From positions 434,001 through 498,000 of the forward strand of contig NZ_PIZM01000001.1 of NCBI RefSeq assembly GCF_002835465.1: 64,000 nucleotides of DNA. The letters run 5' to 3'. Made by a program: the position numbers and the translations under genes. The notes under the pieces were generated by a model. It did not search any database and was not told where the DNA came from. It saw only the letters and a list, made by a program, of their open reading frames with translations. This DNA comes from Psychromonas sp. psych-6C06. GTDB taxonomy: Bacteria; Pseudomonadota; Gammaproteobacteria; Enterobacterales; Psychromonadaceae. Shown here piece after piece: positions 7,659 to 16,206 of the stretch (position 1 is the first letter of the stretch; the number at the start of each line of letters is the position of its first letter).

Positions 7659-8654
7659 TTATAATGGGTATTCTTGATAATGCTGGCGAATAGCCACTGC
7701 AATTTTAGCCTTAATATCTGCGGTTATCTCACTGCGTGAATGGTGCTTAGGGTGGATTGGTAATAGATCAACCAAGTCATAGACTAGTTTATTTCGCGGG
7801 CTCGGTGTTTGCTCTGCCCATTGTAGTAGTAAATTCCGGTCAATATAACGTGGTAATGAACCTAAGGTGCCAATGTCATTTTGGTTATGTATTAATAGCC
7901 CCGCTGTAGTGCCTTTGTCTAACGTTAAAACCTGATAAAAGTACAGGGTATGATAGTCGAGTTGCCAGCATTTTTGAGACGCTGTTATGCTTTGTGGGCC
8001 ACGAGGGCAGGCAAGCTTATCACCTAAAATTTTAATGTAACAATCAATTATCGCATAAGCAAACTCACTGGCAAATTGCGCGCTATTCAGGTCATCAGGG
8101 TTAAAGCTTTCTAAATAAAAGTGGCTCACTCCTCGATGCGCTTGCAGTGCTGGAATGTAAAAGTAATTATTGCCCAGTTCAGTCGCCTGTTGGAAATATT
8201 GTCCACCTACCTGTTGCAAGGTTTGATTGAATTGTTGGGTGTCACTCTCACAGGGAATGGAAGGGTTAAGGTCTGCCATCAATCGCCAATAACTTTTACC
8301 TTCACGGAGTTCAGTCCAACTGACATGAATGTGCACGGAAGGCGCAAGTGGATTATTAGGGTGGATAATAGTAGAAAGCGCGGTAGCCGAAAGAAAGGTT
8401 TTATGCGGGCTATCTTCATATTGTACCTGTGACACATTCACCGATGCGCGATTAAATATGCTATTTTCAGGCCCTTCAAAGCGAATGCCACCTCCGTGCT
8501 GACCTTCATCACGTAACCAATGTTGTTCAATAAATTCAGCTTCTTGTTGTTGCGATTGGCACAAATGACTAAGCTGTTTAACGAAATGTTGTTGTGCGTT
8601 TGATAATAACTTAAGGGCATTAATGGCGTTTTTTGATGTTGCGGGTTGTCTCAT
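7659..8654 (-). CDS. Coproporphyrinogen III oxidase-like protein (HemF family, divergent)
   Basis: The 331-residue protein aligns by eye over its length with oxygen-dependent coproporphyrinogen oxidase. FNRASVNVSQV corresponds to the GVNFSHV segment, TIIHPNNPLAPSVHIHV to the conserved VVHPHNPYVPTSHANV, and TLDKGTTAGL to VWDRGTLFGL. However, the GGGFDLTP box reads LMADLNPS, and RGIGGLFFDDL reads RGVSHFYLESF, so the acidic residues of the active-site loop are lost. Either substrate or activity has probably changed. It follows the histidine kinase gene by 22 bases on the same strand and is likely co-transcribed with it, an unexpected partner for a heme enzyme. It may not be the cell's main HemF. 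Confidence 0.68.
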   Translation of the reverse strand: MRQPATSKNAINALKLLSNAQQHFVKQLSHLCQSQQQEAEFIEQHWLRDEGQHGGGIRFEGPENSIFNRASVNVSQVQYEDSPHKTFLSATALSTIIHPNNPLAPSVHIHVSWTELREGKSYWRLMADLNPSIPCESDTQQFNQTLQQVGGQYFQQATELGNNYFYIPALQAHRGVSHFYLESFNPDDLNSAQFASEFAYAIIDCYIKILGDKLACPRGPQSITASQKCWQLDYHTLYFYQVLTLDKGTTAGLLIHNQNDIGTLGSLPRYIDRNLLLQWAEQTPSPRNKLVYDLVDLLPIHPKHHSRSEITADIKAKIAVAIRQHYQEYPL

Positions 8655-8676
8655 AAATTTTCTCGTATCAGAGGTT

Positions 8677-10875
8677 TTAATTGGAATGTTCGATTATTGG
8701 AAAACGTAACATGACATGCACGCCACTATTTTCTGCGTTGCCATCAGCGTCGTTCGCTATATTGTTATTAATGTTAATTGTGCCATGGTGGTACTCACAT
8801 ATCATCTTTGCAATAAAAAGACCGAGTCCTAAATGGGTTTTATCAGGATCATGTTGCGCGCGTACCGATACCATCGAATTGAGTAGTTCTTCACTCATAT
8901 TCTCAGGTAGGGAGGGGCCACTGTTTTGTATTTTAATCGTTGCAAATTGGTTGTTCTCGCTGAGAGTGATGCTGATCGGTGACTTAAGATTACTAAATTC
9001 TAACGCATTGTTAATTAATTTATCTAAGCATTGAACGAAGAAATCAGGATCTGCATTAATGTTGAGTACCCGTGAAAAATTATTAAACACAAATGGATGT
9101 TCGCCATAGGTCATTTGGTATCCCTGCACACAGTTTGATAGCAGGTCATTAAGCGCTAAAGGTACCTTTTCACCAGATTGCAAGCTTTGTTCAAGACGTG
9201 TTGCTTCACTCATATTGGTTAAAATACGATTCAAACGCAATATACCAGTTTGAGAGCGTTCAATATATTTTTGACTCTCTGCATCTTGTGGTATTAACGC
9301 TAAATTTTCTAAGGAACTTCTAACTACGGCCACTGGCGTTCCCAACTCGTGTGAAAGGCGCGCAGGCAATTTTTCTAAATATCGGTGGTACTCACTTAAA
9401 CGTTTTACCATATCGGTTAAGCTGCGCGACAAATCGCCGATTTCATCGGTGGAGTTTGAGGCTGTAATAGTTTTGCTGATGCGCCCCTGTTCGTCGATAC
9501 TTGTTTCAGCTTGGTCACGAAGCTTACGAATGCGAGTCGCAATATTTGCAGTAAAGAGAAATAACAGCAACGTACCAACAACGATGACTGCAATGATAAT
9601 ATTAAATAATTTACTTAATGCCTGGTTCCGTAATGCGCGAATACCATTGGTGGTTTCTTCTGCAACCACAACGCCCACCACTTTATCACCCACAAATATT
9701 GGGCTGGCTGCCGCTAGAATAGTTGTTTTTTGATCTACCGTTAAGCGGGAATCGGATTGTGGTTCGCCAGATAACGCTTGCTCGATAAAATCACTATTAA
9801 GCTGTGTCACTCCCTTTAATGGATCTACAAAATCGCTATTAGGTTGTGAGAAAAGCAGGTTATACAGTGGCGTCAAGAGCTTTACTTGCAATATGTTCTC
9901 ATCACTTTCCATTTTCGTTGTACGGTTGTTGGGCCAAACCCCTGATGCATGATGGATATTCCCACTGGTTGCCAAAACACGTTGATGGCGATCAACCACC
10001 CATAATCGAGATTGAGTATGGCTTAATCCTTGTAATATTTTATCTATTTTGGGAGAGGGTACTATAACGGTTCCCAGTTCTTGTAAATCATTGGTATTGG
10101 CTGTGGCGATAATACTTTCTATGTTCCCGACTGTTTTGTCTGATGTGGTATGTAAGGCAAAGCCTAATTTTTCACCTAACATTGCAAGCGGTAATCGAAA
10201 TTCAATGTTGTAACCTATCTCTGTTTGTTGCCAATAACCTTGTATCCGTTTTTCTCGCTGGCTTTGAACTGGTTGGTTATTATTGCTTGGTTCGCCATTC
10301 AGACGGAACGCGTTAAACCAGCCATTTTTTTCGACAGAAACAATGAAGCGTTGTAGCTCATTTTCTGGAGAGCTCAACGCGATGATCAAGTGATCATTAT
10401 TATCTAAAAAGCGACTATTTGCAGATCGCATCGTAGGTTGTTTATCCTGCACTGCTAAAAAGCCATACAAATATTCCCCACGTGTACCAAGTATCTGCCT
10501 AAATGAGATAGGGTTATTGGTATCTTTTTTTTGATGGAACAAGGCTTGCCTTTCGTCGTAGAGAGTACTTTTAGACACCTCATCTTGCCAATCATTAAGT
10601 TTGCCATCAAGGCGAATAGGATGCTTAAGTGCATAGGCATAAAGGTCTTTGCCCGCCTGTACTTTGTTTAAAAAGGTTGCCTGTGTATTAAATAAGGCGG
10701 GCCTTTCATGTAAAGCAGTTGCAACTGCTCGTGTGGTACCTATTAAGGTTTGCTGTTGCCCTTGGCGAAGAAAGTCCTGCATCTCCAAAATGGCCTGATA
10801 ACCAAGCCAAGGTAAGATTAAAAATAAGCTCGTTAATAACAAAACCTTACTGCGTAATCCCAAGACAATGCTCAT
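8677..10875 (-). CDS. Sensor histidine kinase of the proteobacterial dedicated sortase type
   Basis: The 732-residue sensor has a TM helix at 11-30, then a periplasmic region. This carries a CBM9-like beta-sandwich (about 85-250, LDGKLNDWQDE) and a second sensory stretch (290-410). A second TM (421-445) and HAMP lead to HisKA with the phospho-accepting His509 in RLSHELGTP. The ATPase domain has the N box LINNALEF and G box HLGLGLFIAK. The N-terminal signature GTTRAVATALHERPALF and this architecture match the TIGRFAM family described for marine dedicated-sortase systems (from memory). Its ATG overlaps the response regulator stop by four bases (ATGA). No sortase gene is in the window. Confidence 0.85.
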   Translation of the reverse strand: MSIVLGLRSKVLLLTSLFLILPWLGYQAILEMQDFLRQGQQQTLIGTTRAVATALHERPALFNTQATFLNKVQAGKDLYAYALKHPIRLDGKLNDWQDEVSKSTLYDERQALFHQKKDTNNPISFRQILGTRGEYLYGFLAVQDKQPTMRSANSRFLDNNDHLIIALSSPENELQRFIVSVEKNGWFNAFRLNGEPSNNNQPVQSQREKRIQGYWQQTEIGYNIEFRLPLAMLGEKLGFALHTTSDKTVGNIESIIATANTNDLQELGTVIVPSPKIDKILQGLSHTQSRLWVVDRHQRVLATSGNIHHASGVWPNNRTTKMESDENILQVKLLTPLYNLLFSQPNSDFVDPLKGVTQLNSDFIEQALSGEPQSDSRLTVDQKTTILAAASPIFVGDKVVGVVVAEETTNGIRALRNQALSKLFNIIIAVIVVGTLLLFLFTANIATRIRKLRDQAETSIDEQGRISKTITASNSTDEIGDLSRSLTDMVKRLSEYHRYLEKLPARLSHELGTPVAVVRSSLENLALIPQDAESQKYIERSQTGILRLNRILTNMSEATRLEQSLQSGEKVPLALNDLLSNCVQGYQMTYGEHPFVFNNFSRVLNINADPDFFVQCLDKLINNALEFSNLKSPISITLSENNQFATIKIQNSGPSLPENMSEELLNSMVSVRAQHDPDKTHLGLGLFIAKMICEYHHGTININNNIANDADGNAENSGVHVMLRFPIIEHSN

Positions 10876-11579
10876 GAGTGAGGTGTGCTTTCAGTAATGT
10901 CCCAGCGATATCCCATACCATAGACTGCAGTTATCTCATCAAATTGGGGATCTAATTTTACAAACTTTTTACGAATGCGTTTGACGTGTGAGGTGATGGT
11001 ATTGTCATCGACGACCATATTAGCATCACTCATTAATTGTTGGCGGTTACGCACAATTCCAGCTCGATTAGCTAAAGCATGTACAATCCAAAATTCAGTA
11101 ACCGTAAAATCAAGGGGGGTTTCATGCCATGATATTTGCATGCGTTCACTATCAATAATTAATGCGCCACGCGTAATAAGTTGTTGAGTTTGGATCGGTT
11201 GTTTGAGTTGGTCAATACGCCGAAATAAAGCACTAATACGCACCATTAAATGCTCTAAACCAATATTTTTAGTAAGGTAATCATCAGCGCCTAAACGTAA
11301 ACCGGATATAGTATCAAAGTCGTTATCTCGCGCGGTTAAAAAGATAATCGGTACTGTTGCAGAAAGCTGGCGGAGTGATTGACAAAGCGTAAAACCACCA
11401 TCGTATTCATCGGCAAGACCAATATCAATAATTGCCAAATCGGGCAAACGTACCTCAAAAGCACGCATTGCATCTTTTCGATTATCATAAGCATCGACTT
11501 GATAGCCATGTTTGCTCATTAAGTCGATATAGTTTTCACGAATATTTTTCTCATCTTCAACGAGTGCGATACGTTTCAT
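10872..11579 (-). CDS. OmpR-type response regulator of the dedicated sortase type
   Basis: The 235-residue regulator pairs with the overlapping kinase gene. The receiver domain shows the acidic pair VEDE, the phospho-acceptor Asp52 in IIDIGLADEYDG, the Thr in FLTARD and the Lys in YLTKNIG. A C-terminal winged helix follows (HVKRIRKKF, then YGMGYRW). I start it at the ATG of MKRIALVEDE, with AAAGGT upstream; the reading frame stays open 51 codons further but that stretch is not receiver-like. The extended GLADEYDGG loop resembles the regulators described with marine sortase clusters. The 192-base gap to the divergent OmpA-like gene probably contains both promoters. Confidence 0.87.
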   Translation of the reverse strand: MKRIALVEDEKNIRENYIDLMSKHGYQVDAYDNRKDAMRAFEVRLPDLAIIDIGLADEYDGGFTLCQSLRQLSATVPIIFLTARDNDFDTISGLRLGADDYLTKNIGLEHLMVRISALFRRIDQLKQPIQTQQLITRGALIIDSERMQISWHETPLDFTVTEFWIVHALANRAGIVRNRQQLMSDANMVVDDNTITSHVKRIRKKFVKLDPQFDEITAVYGMGYRWDITESTPHS

Positions 11580-11771
11580 TGGTTTACCTTTAACAATATT
11601 ATATGCGCAGTATAACTTAAAAAAGAGGGGGGAAAAGAGTACAAGTAGCATTGCCATTTTTTGAACATAATTGAACAGTAGATTGCCATTTTGTATCCCC
11701 AAAATAAACATAAGCCTTTGCTTTAATAACACTCAAGCAACGCCACTTATTATTTTAAAAAGGATAACATC

Positions 11772-12719
11772 ATGAAAAACAACACTAACACAACCTTCAA
11801 AAAGTCAGTAATAAGCTTATTTGCAGTGTCTGCACTAGCTAGCGCGTTTGTACCGTGGGAAAATTATATCCCACGTGCCGAGACACCAGAAATGAAAGCT
11901 TTTTATCAAAACCGTGACCGATTACAGGGGGCCATTATAACTCAAAGTCTTGCTGAAATTGATAGTGCTACATTAGCGCGTATTGCCGAAGATAACTTAT
12001 TAATGGATGCTGAAATTGAGAAACAAGAAGATTTACATTCTCATTTGTTAACAGAGAAAATTTATGCACCTGAAGCAGATGAATATTATGATTTGGTTAA
12101 CCAAGTGACTAGTGATGATAGGCTCATCGATTATAGTACGCATAGCACTTTACCTGAACCTAGCGAGGTGCAAGTTAGCTCGAACATCGAAAGCCCGATA
12201 TTGTTTTCTTTTGATTCAAGTGAGATAAAGCCTGAATATTATCAATCGCTTAATGAAACTGCGATGATCATGAAACAGGATGAAAGTGAGCTGAATAACG
12301 TTTGGCAAATTGTGGGTTATAGTGATCTTTCTGGCAATGAACAATACAACGCTAAACTTGCTAAAAAACGTGCCCAAAAAGTAGCCGCATATTTGGTGGA
12401 TAAAGGAGTTGAGGAGGCGCAGTTAAGTGTTATTTCTTTAGGTGCAAGTAACCCTATTAACAATGAACGCAGTGTGGCTAATAATCGTGTTGAGCGTCGT
12501 GTCGAAATTCATCCTTATCGAGCTGAAATAACCGCGCTTGCCTCTCAATTTAATGAGAGACTCACATTAAAGCGACAAGCGAAGATAGCGCCACTGCCAG
12601 TAACATCCGATATTGCTGAGCAAACACTTACAACAAAAGTGGTGGAGTTGGAGCCGGAGAAAACAGACCAATTAGAAACTCAAATTGCTGAACGCCTAAC
12701 CACTGCGATGGAACTGTAA
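11772..12719 (+). CDS. OmpA-family envelope protein beside the sortase-type regulators
   Basis: The 315-residue exported protein starts with a typical signal peptide (KKSVISLFAVSALASAFV). A charged, helical middle follows, then an OmpA C-terminal peptidoglycan-binding domain (about 140-250). There the motif FSFDSSEIKPEYYQSL, the NAKLAKKRAQKVAAYL helix and NNRVERRVEIH are all visible. A 55-residue tail rich in Lys, Thr and Glu ends the protein. Marine sortase loci carry an OmpA-like gene (PdsO), but this protein lacks the Gly-rich segment I associate with PdsO, so equivalence is only suggested by position. It is divergent from the response regulator and probably under its control. Confidence 0.78.
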   Translation: MKNNTNTTFKKSVISLFAVSALASAFVPWENYIPRAETPEMKAFYQNRDRLQGAIITQSLAEIDSATLARIAEDNLLMDAEIEKQEDLHSHLLTEKIYAPEADEYYDLVNQVTSDDRLIDYSTHSTLPEPSEVQVSSNIESPILFSFDSSEIKPEYYQSLNETAMIMKQDESELNNVWQIVGYSDLSGNEQYNAKLAKKRAQKVAAYLVDKGVEEAQLSVISLGASNPINNERSVANNRVERRVEIHPYRAEITALASQFNERLTLKRQAKIAPLPVTSDIAEQTLTTKVVELEPEKTDQLETQIAERLTTAMEL

Positions 12720-12729
12720 CGTTGTTGTC

Positions 12730-12760
12730 TTCACTCGCACGAACTTGTCGTGTGAGTGAA
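12730..12760 (+). terminator. Hairpin behind the OmpA-like gene
   Basis: A 13-bp stem (TTCACTCGCACGA with TCGTGTGAGTGAA, one G-U pair, five-base loop) starts 11 bases after the stop. No T run follows, so it may be an RNA-stabilising or Rho-assisted end. Confidence 0.55.
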
Positions 12761-12909
12761 GCCAAAAGAATTATAAAGATGAGCTGTCTTACTTGTTAAA
12801 ATTTACGCCACCTGTGTTGTGAGTTTTAAGGGGAAGTAGCTCATTTCTTCACTTCATACCTTGGTCTTTTAAAATTTTCAAACGCAATATTAGATGTCAT
12901 TCTAAATGC

Positions 12910-13006
12910 CATTGGTATGCACTGCCATTTAGGTTAAATTTCGCCTTGAGCTAAGTCACTTTTCCTGCGTAAACTTTAGATCAGATACTATATTCGATTG
13001 ATATAA
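12910..13006. repeat. Dispersed repeat, family B, copy 2
   Basis: The core TTAAATTTCGCCTTGAGC, then CACTTTTCCTGCGTAAA, then TTTAGATCA, ending in a variant of GATTGATAT, matches the copies at 293-453 and 45769-45863. The left boundary cannot be fixed by eye. It occupies part of the 600-base gene-free gap. Confidence 0.6.
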
Positions 13007-13319
13007 TTAGTAATCTCCGCTCATAGTTCGCTCCGTAGTGTATAATCTTTGATTATTAATAAAAGCCAGATCGACAAACTACGATGTTAAATATTATCAA
13101 CTTAGTGCGTGATTAATTTGCGTCTAACGTACCAGAAAATTAGATCTGCAGGGATAGTTGTGTCGGTTGTTCGAAAAATTGTTCACACTGGATGAGATGG
13201 CGTTGATTGAGAACCGGAAATAGTTTGCGGTAAAACTCCTCTTTTTTCTGACACTGATCGTTTTACAAAGCTATGTAAGAACGTTCGCCGAAGTTGACTT
13301 CGAAATGGAGTGTTATTGA

Positions 13320-13814
13320 GTGCCATATAAACAAATGAATAAAGGTTTTACGCTAATTGAGTTAGTTTTCGTTATTATTCTTTTAGCGGTTTTAGTTGCT
13401 GTTGCCATTCCAAAGTTCCTCTCGTTCTCAACTGATGCCAAAATATCAGTATTAAAACAGGTGCAAACGAGTATAAAAGTCGCCAATGATTTTATGTTTT
13501 TAAAATCCAAAATGCCAAGTTATGCAGCCCGTGATGTACCTAATCGTGATGACTTAATTGATGTTGATACTAATGGCGATGGGGTGTATGACACACGTTT
13601 AAAGTGGGGGCACCTTGATAATACGGACCTAGACAAAGCGGTCGATTTTTCTGATGATTTTACTTTTCAAGAACGTGGATATAGTGATACGTTTATTGGT
13701 TATGATATTGATAACGATGGTAATGTCAGCGATGATGGCTGTTATTTTCAGTATACACAAGCATCTTCAGCGACAACCCCACCACTCTACCTAGTTGTTG
13801 AAACGGGCTGTTAA
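13320..13814 (+). CDS. Type IV pilin-like protein with acidic calcium-loop-like motifs
   Basis: The 164-residue prepilin has the class III leader ending MNKG and cleavage before FTLIELVFVIILL, with Glu5 of the mature protein present. GTG 13320 is chosen because GGAG lies nine bases upstream; the in-frame ATG at 13335 would have no site. The globular part is unusually rich in Asp, with DVDTNGDGVYD and DIDNDGNVSDDG resembling EF-hand-like DxDxDG loops, and it has two cysteines near the end (DDGCYF and ETGC) as in a pilin disulfide loop. No pilus assembly genes are adjacent, so it is an isolated (minor or pseudo) pilin. The next gene begins 14 bases downstream. Confidence 0.8.
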   Translation: MPYKQMNKGFTLIELVFVIILLAVLVAVAIPKFLSFSTDAKISVLKQVQTSIKVANDFMFLKSKMPSYAARDVPNRDDLIDVDTNGDGVYDTRLKWGHLDNTDLDKAVDFSDDFTFQERGYSDTFIGYDIDNDGNVSDDGCYFQYTQASSATTPPLYLVVETGC

Positions 13815-13828
13815 TTTTAAGGGAATCA

Positions 13829-15070
13829 ATGAACTTTCATCATAAAGCACTCTGTAAACTACGCACAATCACCACTTTTTTAGTATTGGATAAAAACCGC
13901 GAAAATTGGAAAAAAGAGATTCAGAAAGCCTCTGAGTTTTGTCTAACATTGGCGAATAAATTCGCTAATCAAAATTATCAAGTACAATCTATTCGAATCG
14001 TAACCAATCCATTTGCAGATTACCTAAACACTACTAATCACGAAACGGCCAGAGCTGACCTACAATTTATTCGCGATCTTCTAACTAGTATTAATTCAGA
14101 TGGATTACGTATTCGTTTTGCTATTGGTGAAGCGAAAACCTTGCATGAAATTGCGTTGTTACCAGCGTTAATTAAAGAATTTGGCGACTTATGTAATGCC
14201 TGTGTCAATGTTTCTATTGATGAGCATTCTGTGCTTAATAAGACTTTGATCGATGCCTCGGTCCAAGCCGTGAAAAAAATTGCAACAATGAGCGAACGTG
14301 GTGAAGGTAACTTTAACTTTACCGTTAATTTTAACTGTCAGCCTTTAATTCCTTATTTTCCAGCTAGCTACCATGATAGTAAACTAGGCAATCGTTATGT
14401 GATTGGTTTGGAGACGCCTGACTTGCTTCTAAAGGTATTAACAGACTTTAATGAAAAACACTCAGAGATGCCACTGGCGCAAAAATTGCACCGTCAACAA
14501 GCTTTAATGGAACAAGCTTTGAAATACCATGTTTCTCAAATCGCAAAGGTAATTAAAGAATTTGACCGTACAGACAATCAAGGTCACTTTTTATTTTCCG
14601 GAATAGATAGCTCTGCAGCCCCCTCTAAAGATTGTGCAAGCATGGTAAGCCTTTATCAGCAACTTGGTGTGCCATTTTTTGGTGCGTCGGGGACGGTAGA
14701 GGCATCCGCACTGTTGACCCGTGTATTTAAATCGATTAGCGAATTACCTTTAGTAGGATTCTCTGGGTTGATGTTAGCTGTGACTGAAGATACCGGGCTT
14801 GCTAAGGGAACAATAAATGGTGATTACGATATTCGCACGCTACTTACCAATAGTGCAGTTTGTGGCATCGGTTTAGATACGGTCCCTATTCCTGGCGATA
14901 CGCCCGCAAGTAAAATTGCGGCGCTGATGTCGGATACCGGCACTATGGCATTTCGTCTCAACAAACCCCTCACTGTTCGGCTATTTCCTATTCCTGATTT
15001 AAAAGCTGGAGAATTGACAAAGTTTGAAAGTGATGATCTTTGTAACTGTGCGGTACTGGCTGTCCCTTAA
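13829..15070 (+). CDS. DUF711 family protein
   Basis: The 413-residue protein shows the DUF711 (UPF0210) signatures FLFSGIDSSAAP, GFSGLMLAVTEDTGLA and CGIGLDTVPIPGDTP. Family members are soluble proteins related to glycyl-radical enzyme or pyruvate formate-lyase folds according to structural classification, but their reaction is unknown. The last motif is strongly conserved and probably forms the active centre. The gene starts 14 bases after the pilin gene and ends 30 bases before a lactonase gene, so the three may be one transcript. A functional link to the pilin is not evident. Confidence 0.82.
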   Translation: MNFHHKALCKLRTITTFLVLDKNRENWKKEIQKASEFCLTLANKFANQNYQVQSIRIVTNPFADYLNTTNHETARADLQFIRDLLTSINSDGLRIRFAIGEAKTLHEIALLPALIKEFGDLCNACVNVSIDEHSVLNKTLIDASVQAVKKIATMSERGEGNFNFTVNFNCQPLIPYFPASYHDSKLGNRYVIGLETPDLLLKVLTDFNEKHSEMPLAQKLHRQQALMEQALKYHVSQIAKVIKEFDRTDNQGHFLFSGIDSSAAPSKDCASMVSLYQQLGVPFFGASGTVEASALLTRVFKSISELPLVGFSGLMLAVTEDTGLAKGTINGDYDIRTLLTNSAVCGIGLDTVPIPGDTPASKIAALMSDTGTMAFRLNKPLTVRLFPIPDLKAGELTKFESDDLCNCAVLAVP

Positions 15071-15100
15071 CGTTTATTTAACAATGGATGAAAGCAAATA

Positions 15101-16144
15101 ATGAGTAAAGATATTTTATATTTAGGATGTTATACCCCAGATGGGAACAGTGGCATTGTAGTCGCGGAGTTTGATAACCAAACGGGCTCTATTAATGAGA
15201 TAAATCAGATTGATGACTTAGCGGACAGCAGTTTTCTCGCGATCAGCGATGATAAAAACTATCTGTTAGCTGTGAGTGAACACGAAAATGAAGGCCAGTT
15301 GGGATGCTTTGATATTCGAACACCACAGGCGCCGATTTTTATTAACCAGCAAAGCAGTTTAGGGGGCTCTCCCTGTCACATAAGTGTGAGTGCTACAAAT
15401 GCATTCATTAGTAACTATGGCACAGGGAATGTAGCTGCATTCTCACTCAGTGGAACGAAGTTGTTGCCTGCTTATTATCAAGTCCAACATAAAGGTCAGG
15501 GGGGGAATCTTGATAGGCAAGCAAGTGCACATGCGCATGCGAGTCAATTAACTCCTGACGAGCAGTTTTTAGTCGTGGCAGATTTAGGCATTGATGCATT
15601 AAAAGTATACAAGATTGGCGCTAACGCGCTAAGCCTTGTCTTTTCTCAGCCATTACCCCCTGCGGATGGGCCTCGGCACATCACCTTTAATGCAAATGGT
15701 GATAAGTTGTACTTAGGAAACGAACTAAGTTCAACAGTGGTGGTCTTTGATGTTAACTTACAAACAGGCGCATTATTACAAGTGCAACGGGTTAGTAGTT
15801 TACCAACTCCGAACAGCGATGAAATAGAAAGCTATATTGCTGAAGTGGCATTAAGTAATGATGGACTTTACCTGTATGTGAGTAATCGTGGCCATGATAG
15901 TATTACAATTTATGCTGTTGAGCCGCAAAGTGGCCTGTTATCTTGTCTGGAACATGTGCACACAGGTGGCAATTTTCCACGACACTTCGCTTTATCGCCT
16001 GATCAGCGCTGGCTATTAGTTGCGCATCAAAATAGTGAAAATTTAGTGGTATTTAAGCGTGATGTAGCAAGTGGAGCATTAACCAAAACAGCTAACCAGC
16101 TGTTGGTTAATCATGCTGTTTGTGTCTGTTTTTATGAAAAATAG
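15101..16144 (+). CDS. Seven-bladed beta-propeller lactonase (6-phosphogluconolactonase-like)
   Basis: The 347-residue protein shows repeated propeller-blade motifs such as SFLAISDDKNYLLAVSE, SQLTPDEQFLVVADLGIDAL, RHITFNANGDKLYLGNEL and RHFALSPDQRWLLVAHQNS. This is the pattern of the lactonase family that includes E. coli YbhE (Pgl), which hydrolyses 6-phosphogluconolactone in the pentose phosphate pathway. No zwf or gnd gene is nearby, so the substrate remains inferred. It follows the DUF711 gene by 30 bases and may be co-transcribed. The length matches the family (about 330-350). Confidence 0.85.
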   Translation: MSKDILYLGCYTPDGNSGIVVAEFDNQTGSINEINQIDDLADSSFLAISDDKNYLLAVSEHENEGQLGCFDIRTPQAPIFINQQSSLGGSPCHISVSATNAFISNYGTGNVAAFSLSGTKLLPAYYQVQHKGQGGNLDRQASAHAHASQLTPDEQFLVVADLGIDALKVYKIGANALSLVFSQPLPPADGPRHITFNANGDKLYLGNELSSTVVVFDVNLQTGALLQVQRVSSLPTPNSDEIESYIAEVALSNDGLYLYVSNRGHDSITIYAVEPQSGLLSCLEHVHTGGNFPRHFALSPDQRWLLVAHQNSENLVVFKRDVASGALTKTANQLLVNHAVCVCFYEK

Positions 16145-16206
16145 CAGTACCAAAATTTATCGCTCATCAAGCTGGTGGGCTGTTATTCTCAATATAAGGT
16201 TTTATT

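Larger units (their letters stand above)
12720..13319. other. 600-base gene-free stretch between the OmpA-like and pilin-like genes
   Basis: It holds a hairpin (12730-12760), a family B repeat (about 12910-13006) and a minus-strand open stretch of 40 codons (13140-13262) with no start codon. That stretch reads protein-like (KKEEFYRKLFPVLNQRHLI) and could be the end of a lost gene. No intact gene is visible. In related sortase loci this is about where a sortase or its substrate could lie, but I see no recognisable remnant of either. Confidence 0.55.

Noticed and set aside
13140-13262. Minus-strand 40-codon open stretch
   Set aside because: It has no start codon and begins right after a stop. 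It is described under the gap but not called as a gene.
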